Assembly (NCBI GenBank): GCA_903822205.1
Contig: CAIJOK010000106.1
Coordinates: 39,538-103,537, forward strand
DNA from: an uncultured beta proteobacterium
GTDB lineage: Bacteria; Pseudomonadota; Gammaproteobacteria; Burkholderiales; Burkholderiaceae_C
DNA: 64,000 nucleotides
Direction: 5' to 3'
Within the stretch, counting starts at the first letter, position 1; each line of letters opens with the position of its first letter. Both the position numbers and the translations under genes were made by a program. A model generated the notes under the pieces. The model saw only the letters and a list, made by a program, of their open reading frames with translations, did not search any database and was not told the origin of the DNA. This document shows positions 29,970 to 40,706 of the stretch, in pieces.

Positions 29970-31030
29970 AAAAACAAGTTGTTGCACCCGTTCAGTCTGA
30001 GGCCCTTCGTTTTGAAGACGTGGTCTCAGGCCAATTTGACACGGTTTGTGTTGATGCTGAGAGGGCTGACATTGCAGGCAGCGTTGATGCCGATGCACCT
30101 GCCGACACCTCCGCCACCAAGCGTGTGCTGCAGCCCCAGGCAGATTCGCCCAAGCTTCACAAGGTTTTGGCCCAGGCGGGCGTGGGGTCACGCCTCAAGG
30201 TGGAGCAGATGATCTTGGCCGGACACATCAGCGTCAATGATGCGCCAGCACACATTGGGCAAAGGGTTCAGATGGGCGATCGCATCAGGGTATTTGGCAA
30301 ACTTGCCAATATCAAAATTGCAGCACCGCCGCCCCGGGTTGTCGCATACCACAAGCCCGCCGGCGAAATCGTCAGCCGCGATGACCCTCAAAATCGTCCC
30401 ACGGTGTTTCGTCATTTGCCCGGGCTGTGGCACGGCAAATGGCAAGCGGTGGGGCGGCTTGACATCAACACCGAGGGCCTGCTTTTATTCACCAGTTCCG
30501 GCGAATTGGCCAACCACCTGATGCACCCCCGCTTTGGGTTGGAGCGTGAGTATGCCGTCCGAGTGCTGGGTGCACTCAGCCAGGACGAGAAACAGCGTCT
30601 GCTGACCGGCATCAAACTGGACGACGGCATGGCGCAGTTTGGCAGTTTGCAAGATGGCGGCGGCGAGGGTGCCAACTGTTGGTACAGGGTGACGATTGCC
30701 GAGGGCCGCAACCGCGAGGTTCGCCGCCTGATGGAATCGATCGGACACGCCGTCAGTCGGCTGATCCGCATTCGCTATGGCGCTGTGGTGCTGCCACGTG
30801 GCTTGAAACGCGGTGCCTGGGTAGAGCTTGATGCCAACGACATTCAGCGCCTAATGCAGAAGGCCGCTCCCACTCGGGCTGCATTGCAACCAGGCGAGGG
30901 TGTTCGCCCACCACGGGCCACCGGTCAGGCGCTGCCCGTGCGCCCCGCCAAAACAGCCCAGGGCTACATTGGCGCTGACAGTTTGACGCGCCAGCGCCAA
31001 GCCCGCGACAAAAAGCGCCACATCCGGTAA
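29966..31030 (+). CDS. rluB: 23S rRNA pseudouridine(2605) synthase RluB
   Basis: Modifies U2605 in 23S rRNA. It has 354 residues from ATG 29966, overlapping the rluD stop as ATGA. A variable N-terminal lead of about 65 residues precedes the S4 domain ([30 protein letters not shown]). The RsuA/RluB-type core has [16 protein letters not shown] and the catalytic aspartate in [15 protein letters not shown]. The basic tail ends [13 protein letters not shown]. Pairing with rluD is unusual; rluB is more often found near scpB. RluE/RluF type is less likely given the length and tail. Confidence 0.92.
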   Translation: MKKQVVAPVQSEALRFEDVVSGQFDTVCVDAERADIAGSVDADAPADTSATKRVLQPQADSPKLHKVLAQAGVGSRLKVEQMILAGHISVNDAPAHIGQRVQMGDRIRVFGKLANIKIAAPPPRVVAYHKPAGEIVSRDDPQNRPTVFRHLPGLWHGKWQAVGRLDINTEGLLLFTSSGELANHLMHPRFGLEREYAVRVLGALSQDEKQRLLTGIKLDDGMAQFGSLQDGGGEGANCWYRVTIAEGRNREVRRLMESIGHAVSRLIRIRYGAVVLPRGLKRGAWVELDANDIQRLMQKAAPTRAALQPGEGVRPPRATGQALPVRPAKTAQGYIGADSLTRQRQARDKKRHIR

Positions 31031-31054
31031 GAACCGTTACATGAATTTACATAA

Positions 31055-31080
31055 ATTTTATACTTAATAAAGTATAAAAT
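31055..31080. repeat. AT palindrome (11-bp arms) after rluB
   Basis: ATTTTATACTT and AAGTATAAAAT are perfect reverse complements around a 4-nt loop, 24 bp after the rluB stop. It begins the longer diverged repeat shared with 49.85 kb. It may end rluB transcription or bind a protein; the all-AT stem argues against a strong terminator. Confidence 0.7.
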
Positions 31081-31152
31081 GATAGCAGCCCATGCAATAA
31101 AGACGTGCGTAAAGCTTAATTTGCCAAATTTTATGATGTATTTAACTTATTG
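31056..31152 (+). repeat. Diverged intergenic repeat, copy 1 (recC leader)
   Basis: This stretch aligns with 49846-49941. Shared blocks include ATAGC, ATGCAAyAAA, ACGTGC, GCCAAATyT and TTATGATGTATyTAACTT in the same order. It fills most of the spacer before recC. The match is imperfect, so it is an old repeat or a shared regulatory leader. Confidence 0.55.
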
Positions 31153-31163
31153 TTGATTGTATT

Positions 31164-34100
31164 ATGGCGAACGCTTTACAGCCTGGCCTGTTGGCCTTGC
31201 ATGGCAACCGCACCGAGGACCTGGCCAGCGTCATGGCCAGCTTTATCCGCCGCCACCCCCTGGGTCCGCTTGAGACCGAGGTTATCCTGACGCAAAGCAA
31301 CGGCATGGCCGAGTGGGTCAAGATGACCCTGGCTGGCCTGGGGGGTGTCTGTGCAGCCACCGATGTCATGCTGCCGTCGCGTTTTTTGTGGCGAACCTAT
31401 CGGCAAATTTTGGGAGCAGATGCCGTTCCGGTTGATTCTGCGCTGGACAAAACTCCCATGACCTGGCGCTTGATGCAATTGCTGCCAGGTTTGCTGGGCC
31501 TGCCTGACTTTGCCCCGATAGCCAGTTTGCTGGCCGCTGATGCGCCTGACCGAATGCTGCAATTGGCCACCCAACTGGCCGACTTATTTGACCAATACCA
31601 AAACTACCGCGCCGACTGGTTATTGGCCTGGGCGGGTGGCGATGATATTTTGATATTGGGCAACGGGGCCAAGTCCAGTTTGCCGCCTGAGCAGATGTGG
31701 CAGCCGCAGTTATGGCGGGCGGTGCTGCAAACGCTGGACGAACAGGACAGACACTGCACCCGGCCCGCCATACAGCGGCGTGTGCTGGCGCATTTGGCCA
31801 CCGGCACGCCCCTGGCCGGCCCGGTGGCACGGCGCGTGATCGTCTTTGGCATGAGCCAAATCCCGTATGACACCTTGCAGACACTGGCTGCACTGGCCGC
31901 TCACAGCCAGATCATCTTGGCCATACCTAACCCGTGCCGGTTTGACTGGGGTGGCATCATGGATGGGCGAGAGCTGCTGCGGGCATCGCGCCGTCGCCAT
32001 CCGTCGCGCTGCGGCCTGGATCTGTCGGCTGTGCCGCTTCAGGACATGCACTTGCACGCCCACCCACTTTTGGCGGCCTGGGGCCGGCAGGGCCGCGACT
32101 TTGTGCGTTTGCTGGATGATTTTGACGATGCGCAGCGCAGCTTGCAAACGTTTGACCTGCCGCGCATCGATTTGTTTGACGAAGCAGCCGACGATGCCTG
32201 TACCCCTTGGCTAAAGCAGGTGCAAAACCGCATCCGCGACTTGTCACCTTTGGCCGAACACCCTCTCCGCGTCGATGCCCCTGCGGGTACGCTGGCCGCA
32301 GACGACCTGTCCTTTGTGTTCCATACGGCGCACAGCGCGGTGCGAGAGCTTGAGATTTTGCAAGACCAGTTGTTGCAACTGCTGGCCACCACGACTGCGG
32401 TAGCGGTAGCGGGGGGCACGCAAGCTGTTCAGCCTCGCGATGTGATCGTCATGGTGCCTGACATTGAACGGATGGCCCCCGCCATCAGGGCCGTTTTTGG
32501 TCAATACCCCCGCCACGACGCACGGTTTATCCCGTTTGACATTGCCGACATGAGCGCCAAAACCACCAGTCCGCTGATCGGCTTGGCCGACTGGTTGTTG
32601 CGACTGCCCGCACTGCGTTGTGGCATGAGCGACCTGGTGGGCCTGCTTGAAATCCCGGCGGTGGCCGCACGGTTTGGCGTGAATGCAGACGATTTGCCCA
32701 CGATCACCCAATGGCTGGCGGGGGCGGGCGTTCGCTGGGGACTTAACACAGCCCACCGTGCGGGGCTGGGCCTGGCCGCCTGCGGCTTGCAAAACACCGC
32801 TCTGTTTGGGCTGCGCCGAATGCTGATGGGTTATGCCTGCGGTGCGACGGGGGGGGTGGCCGATATTGCCCCTTATGCCGAGGTTGCCGGACTACAGGCC
32901 GAGCTGGCAGGCAGTCTGGCGCATTTGATCGATGCACTGAGCGACTGGTTACAGACGGCCAACACCCTGGCCACGCCCGACGTTTGGGCCGATCGCTGTC
33001 GGCAATTGCTGGCATCGGTGGCACAGGCCTGCTCGGATACCGACCGCCAGGCTTTGCAAGCGCTGGACGACGGCTTGATGGCATGGCAAGATGCCTGCGA
33101 ACAAGCTGGTTTTGTGGCCTTGGTGCCAGTGACGGTGGTACGCCTGGCCTGGATGGAGGCCACGCAGATACCTGCCCAGCGGCAGCGATTCAGGGCAGGT
33201 GGCATCACTTTCTGCACCCTGATGCCCATGCGGGCCATTCCGTTTGACGTGGTCTGCCTGCTGGGCATGAACGATGGCGACTACCCCAGGCGCAGTACCC
33301 CCAATGACTTTGACCTGATGGGGCTGCCCGGGGCGGGGCGTGCAGGCGACCGCAGCCGCCGTGACGATGACCGGCAACTGATGCTTGAGGCCTTGCTATC
33401 GGCGCGGCGCATGTTGTACGTGAGCTGGTGCGGTCACAGTGTGCGGGACAACAGCGCTTTGCCGCCATCGGTATTGGTATCGCAGTTGCGCGACTATCTG
33501 GCGGCGGGCTGGGGCCAGGGCGAGGTGGACCGGCGCACCACACATCACCCTTTGCAGCCTTTTAGCCGTCGCTACTTTGAGGCTGGCAGCCTGCTATTCA
33601 CCCATGCGACTGAGTGGCGCAGCGCCCATTCGGACGGGGGAACCGGCGATGGCACAGTCACCACCGACACCACCTCTGACACTAACAGCACCGATGCAGT
33701 CCCCGTGACCTGGGCCTCTTGGTCAGATGTGCCGGTCACGCAGGCCCGGTTGGTGCAGTTTTTGCGTTATCCGGTGCGGACTTTTTTTAGACACCGGTTG
33801 CAGGTGTCGTTTGAGTCGGATACGACAGAGGTTTCAGACCTGGAGTGTTTTGGCTTGGATGGTTTGCAAAAATACAGCCTGATCCTGCAGCTGCTGACCC
33901 CGCTGGCTGCCGATACCGCCGCCCAAGACCAGGCTCAGGCTCATGATCAGGGCGATGTGTCGGGTTGTGTGCAGCAGGCTTTGGAGCATTTGCGCAAAAC
34001 CGGTGTCTTGCCGTTGGGCGGATTTGGCCAACTGGCAGAGCGGTCACTGGCGCAAGACCTGATCGCCATTTTGCAGTCGTGGCGCGATGCTCTGGCCCGA

Positions 34101-34745
34101 TACCCCGTGCCGTCCAAGCCCTTGGCTGTCCGCTTGAGCGCCAAGGTGGGTGATGCGGGTGATGCGGGTCATTTGGATGAAGGTATTAGCGTTGTGCTGG
34201 AGGACTGGGTGGATCGTTTGCGGGCGGGGGCAGGCATCCCGTCTGATACGGCATGGCTTGACTGGTCGGCCAGCAACTTGCTGAATGCCAAAAAGTCGGA
34301 TACCAAGGCACAGATTCGTCACGACAAGCTGTTGGCGGTCTGGGTGCGCAGCTTGGTCTGTGCAGCAAGCGGTCTGTCGGTGCGGGGCGTTTTGGTGGGG
34401 CGTGACGGGGTGATCGAGGTGGCACCCATGCCCTGTGACACCGCCACCCAAACGCTGACCACGCTGCTGAGGCTATGGCACGGCGGCATGGCTGCACCCT
34501 TGCCGTTGCCCCTCAAAACGAGTCTTGCTTGGGTAACCGGCAACAACCCCATGGTGGCCTATCAGGGTGGCTATGACCAAAACTATCCATCTGATGTGGA
34601 CGAGCTGTGCATGGCGCGCATTTACCCGGACTATGCCGCACTCTGCGCCTGCGGCAGATTTGAACGTTTGGCCACAGAGATTTATCAGCCACTGATCGAC
34701 TGGGCTAAAACCTATGTGACCGCCCGTTTGCACGACCCGGCTTGA
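31164..34745 (+). CDS. recC: Exodeoxyribonuclease V gamma subunit RecC
   Basis: A structural and Chi-recognition subunit of the RecBCD double-strand-break repair enzyme, 1,193 residues. It opens with LHGNRTEDLASVMASFIRRHPLGP and LTQSNGMAEWVKM, a conserved RecC start. Mid-protein PFDVVCLLGMNDGDYPRRSTPNDFDLM is typical of the inactive helicase-like core. ATG 31164 has no clear ribosome-binding site. A low-complexity Thr/Asp run (about 835-850) sits before the nuclease-like C-terminal region. The stop is directly followed by recB. Confidence 0.95.
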   Translation: MANALQPGLLALHGNRTEDLASVMASFIRRHPLGPLETEVILTQSNGMAEWVKMTLAGLGGVCAATDVMLPSRFLWRTYRQILGADAVPVDSALDKTPMTWRLMQLLPGLLGLPDFAPIASLLAADAPDRMLQLATQLADLFDQYQNYRADWLLAWAGGDDILILGNGAKSSLPPEQMWQPQLWRAVLQTLDEQDRHCTRPAIQRRVLAHLATGTPLAGPVARRVIVFGMSQIPYDTLQTLAALAAHSQIILAIPNPCRFDWGGIMDGRELLRASRRRHPSRCGLDLSAVPLQDMHLHAHPLLAAWGRQGRDFVRLLDDFDDAQRSLQTFDLPRIDLFDEAADDACTPWLKQVQNRIRDLSPLAEHPLRVDAPAGTLAADDLSFVFHTAHSAVRELEILQDQLLQLLATTTAVAVAGGTQAVQPRDVIVMVPDIERMAPAIRAVFGQYPRHDARFIPFDIADMSAKTTSPLIGLADWLLRLPALRCGMSDLVGLLEIPAVAARFGVNADDLPTITQWLAGAGVRWGLNTAHRAGLGLAACGLQNTALFGLRRMLMGYACGATGGVADIAPYAEVAGLQAELAGSLAHLIDALSDWLQTANTLATPDVWADRCRQLLASVAQACSDTDRQALQALDDGLMAWQDACEQAGFVALVPVTVVRLAWMEATQIPAQRQRFRAGGITFCTLMPMRAIPFDVVCLLGMNDGDYPRRSTPNDFDLMGLPGAGRAGDRSRRDDDRQLMLEALLSARRMLYVSWCGHSVRDNSALPPSVLVSQLRDYLAAGWGQGEVDRRTTHHPLQPFSRRYFEAGSLLFTHATEWRSAHSDGGTGDGTVTTDTTSDTNSTDAVPVTWASWSDVPVTQARLVQFLRYPVRTFFRHRLQVSFESDTTEVSDLECFGLDGLQKYSLILQLLTPLAADTAAQDQAQAHDQGDVSGCVQQALEHLRKTGVLPLGGFGQLAERSLAQDLIAILQSWRDALARYPVPSKPLAVRLSAKVGDAGDAGHLDEGISVVLEDWVDRLRAGAGIPSDTAWLDWSASNLLNAKKSDTKAQIRHDKLLAVWVRSLVCAASGLSVRGVLVGRDGVIEVAPMPCDTATQTLTTLLRLWHGGMAAPLPLPLKTSLAWVTGNNPMVAYQGGYDQNYPSDVDELCMARIYPDYAALCACGRFERLATEIYQPLIDWAKTYVTARLHDPA

Positions 34746-34774
34746 GCTGCCCAGGCTTTCTACAAAATTTCTAC

Positions 34775-37700
34775 ATGATGTCTGCTTCAACCCCTTCTGA
34801 TGATGCATTGGGCCTGTCGGCTGCGCAGTCCTTGGTGGCCGACACCTTTGACCTGTGGGGCAGCCGCTTGATCGAGGCCAGCGCCGGTACTGGCAAAACC
34901 TGGACCATCGCTGCCCTGTACGTGCGACTGGTGCTGGGGCATGGGGGAGATCACGGCTTTGTGCAGCCCCTGCTGCCGTCCCAAATTTTGGTGATGACCT
35001 TTACCCGCGCTGCCACGCGGGAACTGTCGGATCGCATCAGGGCGCGGCTGATCCATGCCGCGCAATGCTTTCGCGGCGAAAAAAGGGTGGATGCCCACGA
35101 TGTGTTTTTGACCGCACTTTTGCAGGCCTATCCTTTGGGGCCGGCACGTCAGCGGGCTGCATGGCTGTTGGCCATGGCGGCTGAGAGCATGGACGATGCC
35201 TCGGTCTATACCATCGACGGCTGGTGTCAGCGTGTCCTGAAAGAACACGCCTTTGAGAGCGGCAGGCTGTGCGACGAAGAGCTGATTGCCGATGAATCAG
35301 CCATGCGCATCATGGCCGCCCAGGACTATTGGCGACAAGAGGCTTACTTGCTACCCCCAGACTTGCTGGCTGTTTTGTTGGATGTCTGGGCCAGTGTCGA
35401 TGCTCTGATCAGCGACATGCAGCAGTTGCAAGGCATGCCGTGCTTGCAAGACCTGTCCAAAACCCATACCGACCATGCCTTGGCCACACTGCAACAGGTG
35501 ATGACGCAAACCATGATGCAGCGTAAACAGGCCGTCGCAGACCTGAAACAAGACTGGGCCGAACGTGCACAAAACATGCAAGACTGGCTCGATGCGCAGA
35601 CCGCCCGCCCCAAAAACGGCTGGGATGGCCGCAAGCTGCAAAGCAGGTTTTACGGCAGTTGGCTGAATGCCCTGGCAGACTGGGCCAAAGACCCCGCAGC
35701 AGATGCCAGGCCCGATCTAAAAACCGGCTGGCATCGATTGACCCCCGATGGCCTGCAAGAGGCCCGCAAAGACCCCACGGTGGCCATTGATCTGCCTGCT
35801 GACTTTGCTGCGCTGGCAGAACTGTCGCGGGCTTTGGATGATTTACCGCAGGTGGATGTGGTCGTTCGGCTGCATGCGGTGGCCAAAATTGAACAACGCT
35901 TGCAGCACCTGAAACAGCAAAACGGCAGTTTTGGATTTTTGGACCTGCAGCAGCGCCTGGACGCGGCCTTGTCCGGCCCCAGCGGCCCCACCTTGCGCCA
36001 AAGTTTGCTGGCGCAATACCCCGTGGCCCTGATCGACGAGTTTCAGGACACATCGCCTCTGCAATACCGCATCTTTGACCAGATTTACCGCATTCGGGAC
36101 TGTGACCCCCAGTACGCTCTGCTGCTGATCGGTGACCCCAAACAGTCGATCTATGGTTTTCGTGGGGCTGACATCGACAGCTATTTGCAGGCACGCATGG
36201 CCACTTCAGGCCGACACGCCGTTTTGCAGACCAATTACCGTTCCACCCATGCCCTGGTTGAGGGGGTCAATCACTGGTTTGCCAGAGCAGACCGTTTGCA
36301 TGATGAGGGTGCTTTTGGCTATGGTCGGGGGGTGGCCAGCCCCCTGCCGTTTGTGCCGGTCGCGGCTTGTGGCCGACCTGAGCAATTCGTCACCTCAGCC
36401 GGAGCCGCGCCCGCCATGACACTGCTGCATGACCCCGAACTTTGCAATACCGCCACCATGCGAGAGCGTTTTGCCGCACACTGCGCTGAGCAGGTGGTGG
36501 CCTGGCTGAATGACCCCAAGGCAGGCTTTGCGACTGAGGGCCTTGGTGATTCACCTCCCAACTTTGTGCCTGACTTGGTGCCGATCCGCCCTGCTGACAT
36601 CGCTATTTTGGTACGCACCGGCACAGAGGCTGCCGCCGTGCAGCATGAACTTACACGCCGTGGCGTGGTGTCGGTCTATCTGTCCGACAAAGACTCGGTG
36701 TTTCAAAGTGCCGAGGCCCGTGACCTGGTGTATTGGCTGCAAGCGGTGGCTGCACCGCAGGACATGCGTGCCTTGCGTACCGGACTGGCCACCGCCACAG
36801 TGGGCTTAAGTTTGGCCGAACTGGTTGCTTTGGCCCGTGATGACGAGCTGCTTGATCAGTACGCCAACTTGCTGCGCCAACTGGGGACTGTGTGGCGCAC
36901 ACAGGGCGTTTTGGCCATGCTGCGTCAAACCCTGCATCGACTGGGCCTGCCTGCAAGGTGGCTGTCAGGCCCAGGCGGTGAGCGCAAACTGACCAATGTG
37001 CTGCATCTGGCCGAGCTGCTGCAATCCGCCAGCGCCGATTTGGAGGGTGAACAGGCGTTGATCCGATGGCTATGCGACACCACAAGCGCCTGCGATGACA
37101 GTCGCGGTACCGACGAAGCTCAGGTGGTTCGCCTGGAGAGCGACGCAGACTTGGTCAAAGTCATCACCATCCACAAAAGCAAGGGCCTTGAATACCCACT
37201 GGTCTGCATCCCATTTGCCGCCAGTTGCTTGCCTAAAACCCGCAAAAATACCGCGTTCGTCCAACTCAAGGATGACACGGGGCAGAGCGTCCTGCGCCTC
37301 CAGCCCAACGACGATGATCTGGTGCAGGCCGATCGGGCGCGTCTGCGAGAGGACTTGCGTTTGTTCTATGTGGCACTCACCCGTGCCCGCCATGCCCTGT
37401 GGCTGGGGTTTTCTGCCATCCAAATAGGCAAGGGTGCAGAATGTGCATCGCACCGCAGCGGCTGCGGTTATTTGCTGGGTGGCCCAAGTCCCGTGGCTGC
37501 GGCAGGCTGGCTGCCCCTGATGGAGCAATTGGCATTGGACTGCCAAGGCATACGCCTGCAATCTGCCACGGCTGTATCTGCCTGCACCCCGCTGACCTAT
37601 GCTCTGACCCAGCCCCCTTTGCAGGACCGTCCCGTTTATCAGGCCAGCTTTGACCGTCAGTGGACGATCGCCAGCTTTTCAAGTTTGGTCAAAAGCATGC

Positions 37701-38575
37701 CTATTGCGCATCAGCAGATGCCCAGACCGGCAGACGATGAGGACCACGGCCACCATGAAGCCTCTGTACTTGATGCCTTTGTGTCAACTGCGATGGCTGC
37801 GCCTACAGTCCCAGAAGTCATCACCCCACACGGGCTGGCTAAAGGGGCGCGTTTTGGCAACTTTGTTCATGAGCAAATGCAGTGGCTGGCTACCCAGGGG
37901 TTTGCCCTGCCCACACGACCCCAGTTGGTGGCCCGACTGCAACAACGCACCGACCGTGCGGGCTACCATGTGCAGGCCGAACAGGTGCTGGCCTGGCTGA
38001 CTGATCTGGTGCAAACCCCCTTGCCTGGTTTGGGGGTGGCCCTGACTGGCTTGTCGGGCCACGTTTTGCCTGAGATGGAGTTTTGGCTGCCACTAAAGCC
38101 GATGAACATCCCTAACACCCCCAACACCCTTGATGCCCGACAGATCGATGCCTTGTGCCAACGTCACCTGTGGCCTGGGCTGGCCCGTCCCTGTCTGGGA
38201 GAGCACCCACTGCACGGCGTGCTGATGGGTTTTGCCGATCTGGTGTTTGAGCATCAGGATCGGTATTGGGTGTTGGACTACAAGTCCAACCACCTGGGCG
38301 ATACCGATGGGCACTATGGTCAGGATGCTTTGATGAGCGCCATGCTGCAACACCGCTATGACGTGCAAGCCACGCTCTACATGCTGGCGCTGCACCGGCT
38401 ACTGCGGCAGCGTCTGGGGTGTGCTTACCGGATTGCCGAGCACCTGGGGGGGGCGGTCTATTGGTTTGTTCGCGGAGTGCATGGCCCACAAAACGGTGTT
38501 TGCCTGATACCGGTGTGCATCCCGTTGATCGAAGGTCTGGATGCCCTGCTGCCCGACATCATACCGACCGAATAG
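34775..38575 (+). CDS. recB: Exodeoxyribonuclease V beta subunit RecB
   Basis: The 3'-5' helicase and nuclease subunit of RecBCD, 1,266 residues from ATG 34775. TTG 34742, overlapping the recC stop, would add 11. UvrD-type motifs: Walker A EASAGTGKTWTI, motif Ia MTFTRAATRELSDRIR, motif II ALIDEFQDTSPLQYRIF, motif III LLIGDPKQSIYGFRGAD, and VITIHKSKGLEYPLVC. The C-terminal nuclease has GFADLVFEHQDRYWVLDYKSN, the D...DYK active site. recD, usually next, is not found downstream. Confidence 0.96.
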   Translation: MMSASTPSDDALGLSAAQSLVADTFDLWGSRLIEASAGTGKTWTIAALYVRLVLGHGGDHGFVQPLLPSQILVMTFTRAATRELSDRIRARLIHAAQCFRGEKRVDAHDVFLTALLQAYPLGPARQRAAWLLAMAAESMDDASVYTIDGWCQRVLKEHAFESGRLCDEELIADESAMRIMAAQDYWRQEAYLLPPDLLAVLLDVWASVDALISDMQQLQGMPCLQDLSKTHTDHALATLQQVMTQTMMQRKQAVADLKQDWAERAQNMQDWLDAQTARPKNGWDGRKLQSRFYGSWLNALADWAKDPAADARPDLKTGWHRLTPDGLQEARKDPTVAIDLPADFAALAELSRALDDLPQVDVVVRLHAVAKIEQRLQHLKQQNGSFGFLDLQQRLDAALSGPSGPTLRQSLLAQYPVALIDEFQDTSPLQYRIFDQIYRIRDCDPQYALLLIGDPKQSIYGFRGADIDSYLQARMATSGRHAVLQTNYRSTHALVEGVNHWFARADRLHDEGAFGYGRGVASPLPFVPVAACGRPEQFVTSAGAAPAMTLLHDPELCNTATMRERFAAHCAEQVVAWLNDPKAGFATEGLGDSPPNFVPDLVPIRPADIAILVRTGTEAAAVQHELTRRGVVSVYLSDKDSVFQSAEARDLVYWLQAVAAPQDMRALRTGLATATVGLSLAELVALARDDELLDQYANLLRQLGTVWRTQGVLAMLRQTLHRLGLPARWLSGPGGERKLTNVLHLAELLQSASADLEGEQALIRWLCDTTSACDDSRGTDEAQVVRLESDADLVKVITIHKSKGLEYPLVCIPFAASCLPKTRKNTAFVQLKDDTGQSVLRLQPNDDDLVQADRARLREDLRLFYVALTRARHALWLGFSAIQIGKGAECASHRSGCGYLLGGPSPVAAAGWLPLMEQLALDCQGIRLQSATAVSACTPLTYALTQPPLQDRPVYQASFDRQWTIASFSSLVKSMPIAHQQMPRPADDEDHGHHEASVLDAFVSTAMAAPTVPEVITPHGLAKGARFGNFVHEQMQWLATQGFALPTRPQLVARLQQRTDRAGYHVQAEQVLAWLTDLVQTPLPGLGVALTGLSGHVLPEMEFWLPLKPMNIPNTPNTLDARQIDALCQRHLWPGLARPCLGEHPLHGVLMGFADLVFEHQDRYWVLDYKSNHLGDTDGHYGQDALMSAMLQHRYDVQATLYMLALHRLLRQRLGCAYRIAEHLGGAVYWFVRGVHGPQNGVCLIPVCIPLIEGLDALLPDIIPTE

Positions 38576-38785
38576 GACGGCACTGGTTCAGTTGAATGTC
38601 CAAGCCAGTCCCCTGTTGTCTTTGCGCTCGGCCAGTGGGTCTCTGCCCTCGCATATCTGCGCTTTGACCGGTCATCCACCCCCACAAAAGAAAATGCGAT
38701 TGAATCAAACGGGATGATACAGGTTTACATCGAACAAACGGGTTAAACGGCTGTTTTTCTTGGGACTGTGTGAATCCATAAGGCG

Positions 38786-38811
38786 AAAAAAACCCCCGTA
38801 GGACGGGGTTT
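38786..38811 (-). terminator. Terminator of the tRNA cluster
   Basis: On the minus strand AACCCCGTCC-TACGGGGGTT forms a short GC hairpin followed by a run of seven T, right after the tRNA-Asp CCA end. Confidence 0.9.
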
Positions 38812-38888
38812 TGGCGGAGCGGACGGGACTCGAACCCGCGACCCCCGGCGTGACAGGCCGGTATTCTAACCAACTGAACTACCACTCC
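38812..38888 (-). tRNA. tRNA-Asp (GTC)
   Basis: A 77-nt cloverleaf including an encoded CCA. Acceptor stem GGAGTGG pairs with CCGCTCC with one wobble pair. The anticodon loop CTGTCAC carries GTC, and the T arm is GCGGGTTCGAGTCCCGT. It is the last gene of a minus-strand Ala-Glu-Asp cluster, followed by a terminator. Confidence 0.97.
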
Positions 38889-39001
38889 TGGCAGATTATG
38901 TTTACCCAAGAGATCCAAGTCATTTGCCCTACAAAGGCAAACCGTCTGTGACCTGATTCTTGTCCGATGGTAACAATTGTCATCAATTGCTACCATTCAA
39001 C

Positions 39002-39077
39002 TGGCGACCCCACGGGGATTAGAACCCCGGTACTCACCGTGAAAGGGTGATGTCCTGGGCCTCTAGACGATGGGGTC
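39002..39077 (-). tRNA. tRNA-Glu (TTC)
   Basis: A 76-nt cloverleaf with encoded CCA. Acceptor GACCCCA/TGGGGTC, anticodon loop CTTTCAC with TTC, and D arm CGTCTAGAGGCC as in bacterial tRNA-Glu. It is close to gltX, the gene for its own synthetase. Confidence 0.97.
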
Positions 39078-39103
39078 ATAAAGGAACTAACGAAAACAAA
39101 TAT

Positions 39104-39129
39104 ACCAACCAACCAACCAACCAACCAAC
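39104..39129. repeat. Tetranucleotide (CCAA) microsatellite between tRNA-Glu and tRNA-Ala
   Basis: About six tandem copies of CCAA lie in the spacer between two tRNA genes of the same transcript. Length change here would alter the precursor RNA spacer. Confidence 0.9.
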
Positions 39130-39172
39130 AACAAGGTGGTTGAAATGGACCTGCTGTCAAGTCCAGACAATT

Positions 39173-39248
<76 letters not shown>

Positions 39249-39305
39249 TCAAACCGCCAAACACCGACACAGTCTGAACTGTGTAAGGGAGTATTCTAGC
39301 CCGAA

Positions 39306-40706
39306 TCAACGCCCTGACTTCAGTCTATCAAGTACTTTTTTGCGGTCACACAGTTCAAGTACGGCATCAAGCGAGGGCGTATGCACACGTCCAAAGACCA
39401 ATACCCGGACAGGCATTGCCAGTTGAGGCATCTTCAGGCCACAGGTCGACAGTACTTCCTTGACAGTTGCTGCGATCGCGGGTCTGTCCCAGAGACACAA
39501 GGACAATTTTTGCTGTAACAGGGCCAAGGCCGGTCGGATGGCATCAGTGACGTGCTGCGCCAGATCGTCCGCACCAGGTGTGACATCGCCATAAAACAAC
39601 GCGGCCCAATCGGCCAGTGCCACGGTGGTGTCGCAGCGGTCTTTGAACAAGGCACAAATACGCGGCAGCCGGTCATCGGCAGACAGTCCGCGTGTTTGCA
39701 ACTGCGCCTGCACCAACGCAGCCAATGCATCATCCGGCATAATTTTGAGGTGCTGGGCATTGACCCAACGAAGCTTGGTGCCGTCAAACTGCGCCGCGCT
39801 TTTGCCCAAATGATCCAGATCGAACCATTGCACAAACTGAGGCCGGCTAAAAATCTCGGCATCGCCGTGGCTAAAACCCAGACGCGCCAGATAGTTCACC
39901 AAGGCATCGGGCAAATAGCCCTCGTCACGGAACTGCGTGACGGGCTTGGCTCCGTGACGCTTGCTCATCTTTTGGCCGTTTTCGTCCAGCACGGTCGGCA
40001 GGTGGGCATAGATGGGGGGCGGATGACCCAGTGCCTTGAAAATATTGATCTGGCGAGGGGTGTTGTTGATGTGATCATCCCCTCTGATGACATGGGTGAT
40101 GCCCATGTCCATGTCGTCGACAACCACGCAAAAGTTGTAGGTGGGTGTGCCGTCCTGGCGGGCGATGATCAAGTCATCCAGCTCGTCGTTGCCGACCTCA
40201 ATACGGCCTTTCACCTTGTCGTGCCAGACCACCTGGCCGCCCTGTGGGTTTTGAAAGCGCAGCACAGGCGACACGCCATCAGGCACAGGGGGCAAGACTT
40301 TGCCCGAGGCAGGTCGCCAAGTGCCGTCGTAACGCGGTTTTTGTTTGGCCGCAGTCTGGCGTTCACGCAAGGCATCCAGCTCTGCTAGGCTCATGTAACA
40401 CGGATAGACGTGACCGGCTGCTGTCAGATCGGCCAGAACAGCACGGTAGCGATCCATGCGCTGCATCTGGTAGAACGGGCCTTCATCGTAATCAAGCCCC
40501 AGCCACTGCATACTGTCCATGATGAGATCGACGGCAGCCTGGGTGGATCGCTCAAGGTCCGTGTCTTCTATCCGCAAAATAAAGTCACCCCCTGTGGCAC
40601 GGGCAAACGCCCATGGATACAGGGCGGATCGAATATTGCCCAGGTGAATAAATCCGGTGGGCGACGGCGCAAAACGTGTACGGGTGCGAGGTGTGGTGGT
40701 CATCAC
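39306..40706 (-). CDS. gltX: Glutamyl-tRNA synthetase
   Basis: Charges tRNA-Glu; class I synthetase of 466 residues. The HIGH motif is [15 protein letters not shown] (about 15-29), followed by [11 protein letters not shown] and the KMSKR motif in [12 protein letters not shown]. There are two adjacent ATGs (40706 and 40703). The first overlaps the metZ stop as ATGA, so the two are probably translated together. Its own substrate tRNA-Glu lies just downstream on the same strand. Confidence 0.97.
   Translation of the reverse strand: MMTTTPRTRTRFAPSPTGFIHLGNIRSALYPWAFARATGGDFILRIEDTDLERSTQAAVDLIMDSMQWLGLDYDEGPFYQMQRMDRYRAVLADLTAAGHVYPCYMSLAELDALRERQTAAKQKPRYDGTWRPASGKVLPPVPDGVSPVLRFQNPQGGQVVWHDKVKGRIEVGNDELDDLIIARQDGTPTYNFCVVVDDMDMGITHVIRGDDHINNTPRQINIFKALGHPPPIYAHLPTVLDENGQKMSKRHGAKPVTQFRDEGYLPDALVNYLARLGFSHGDAEIFSRPQFVQWFDLDHLGKSAAQFDGTKLRWVNAQHLKIMPDDALAALVQAQLQTRGLSADDRLPRICALFKDRCDTTVALADWAALFYGDVTPGADDLAQHVTDAIRPALALLQQKLSLCLWDRPAIAATVKEVLSTCGLKMPQLAMPVRVLVFGRVHTPSLDAVLELCDRKKVLDRLKSGR

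Noticed and set aside
38559-38996. 145-codon minus-strand frame at the end of recB
   Set aside because: It runs through the tRNA-Asp gene and its terminator, so it is not a real gene.
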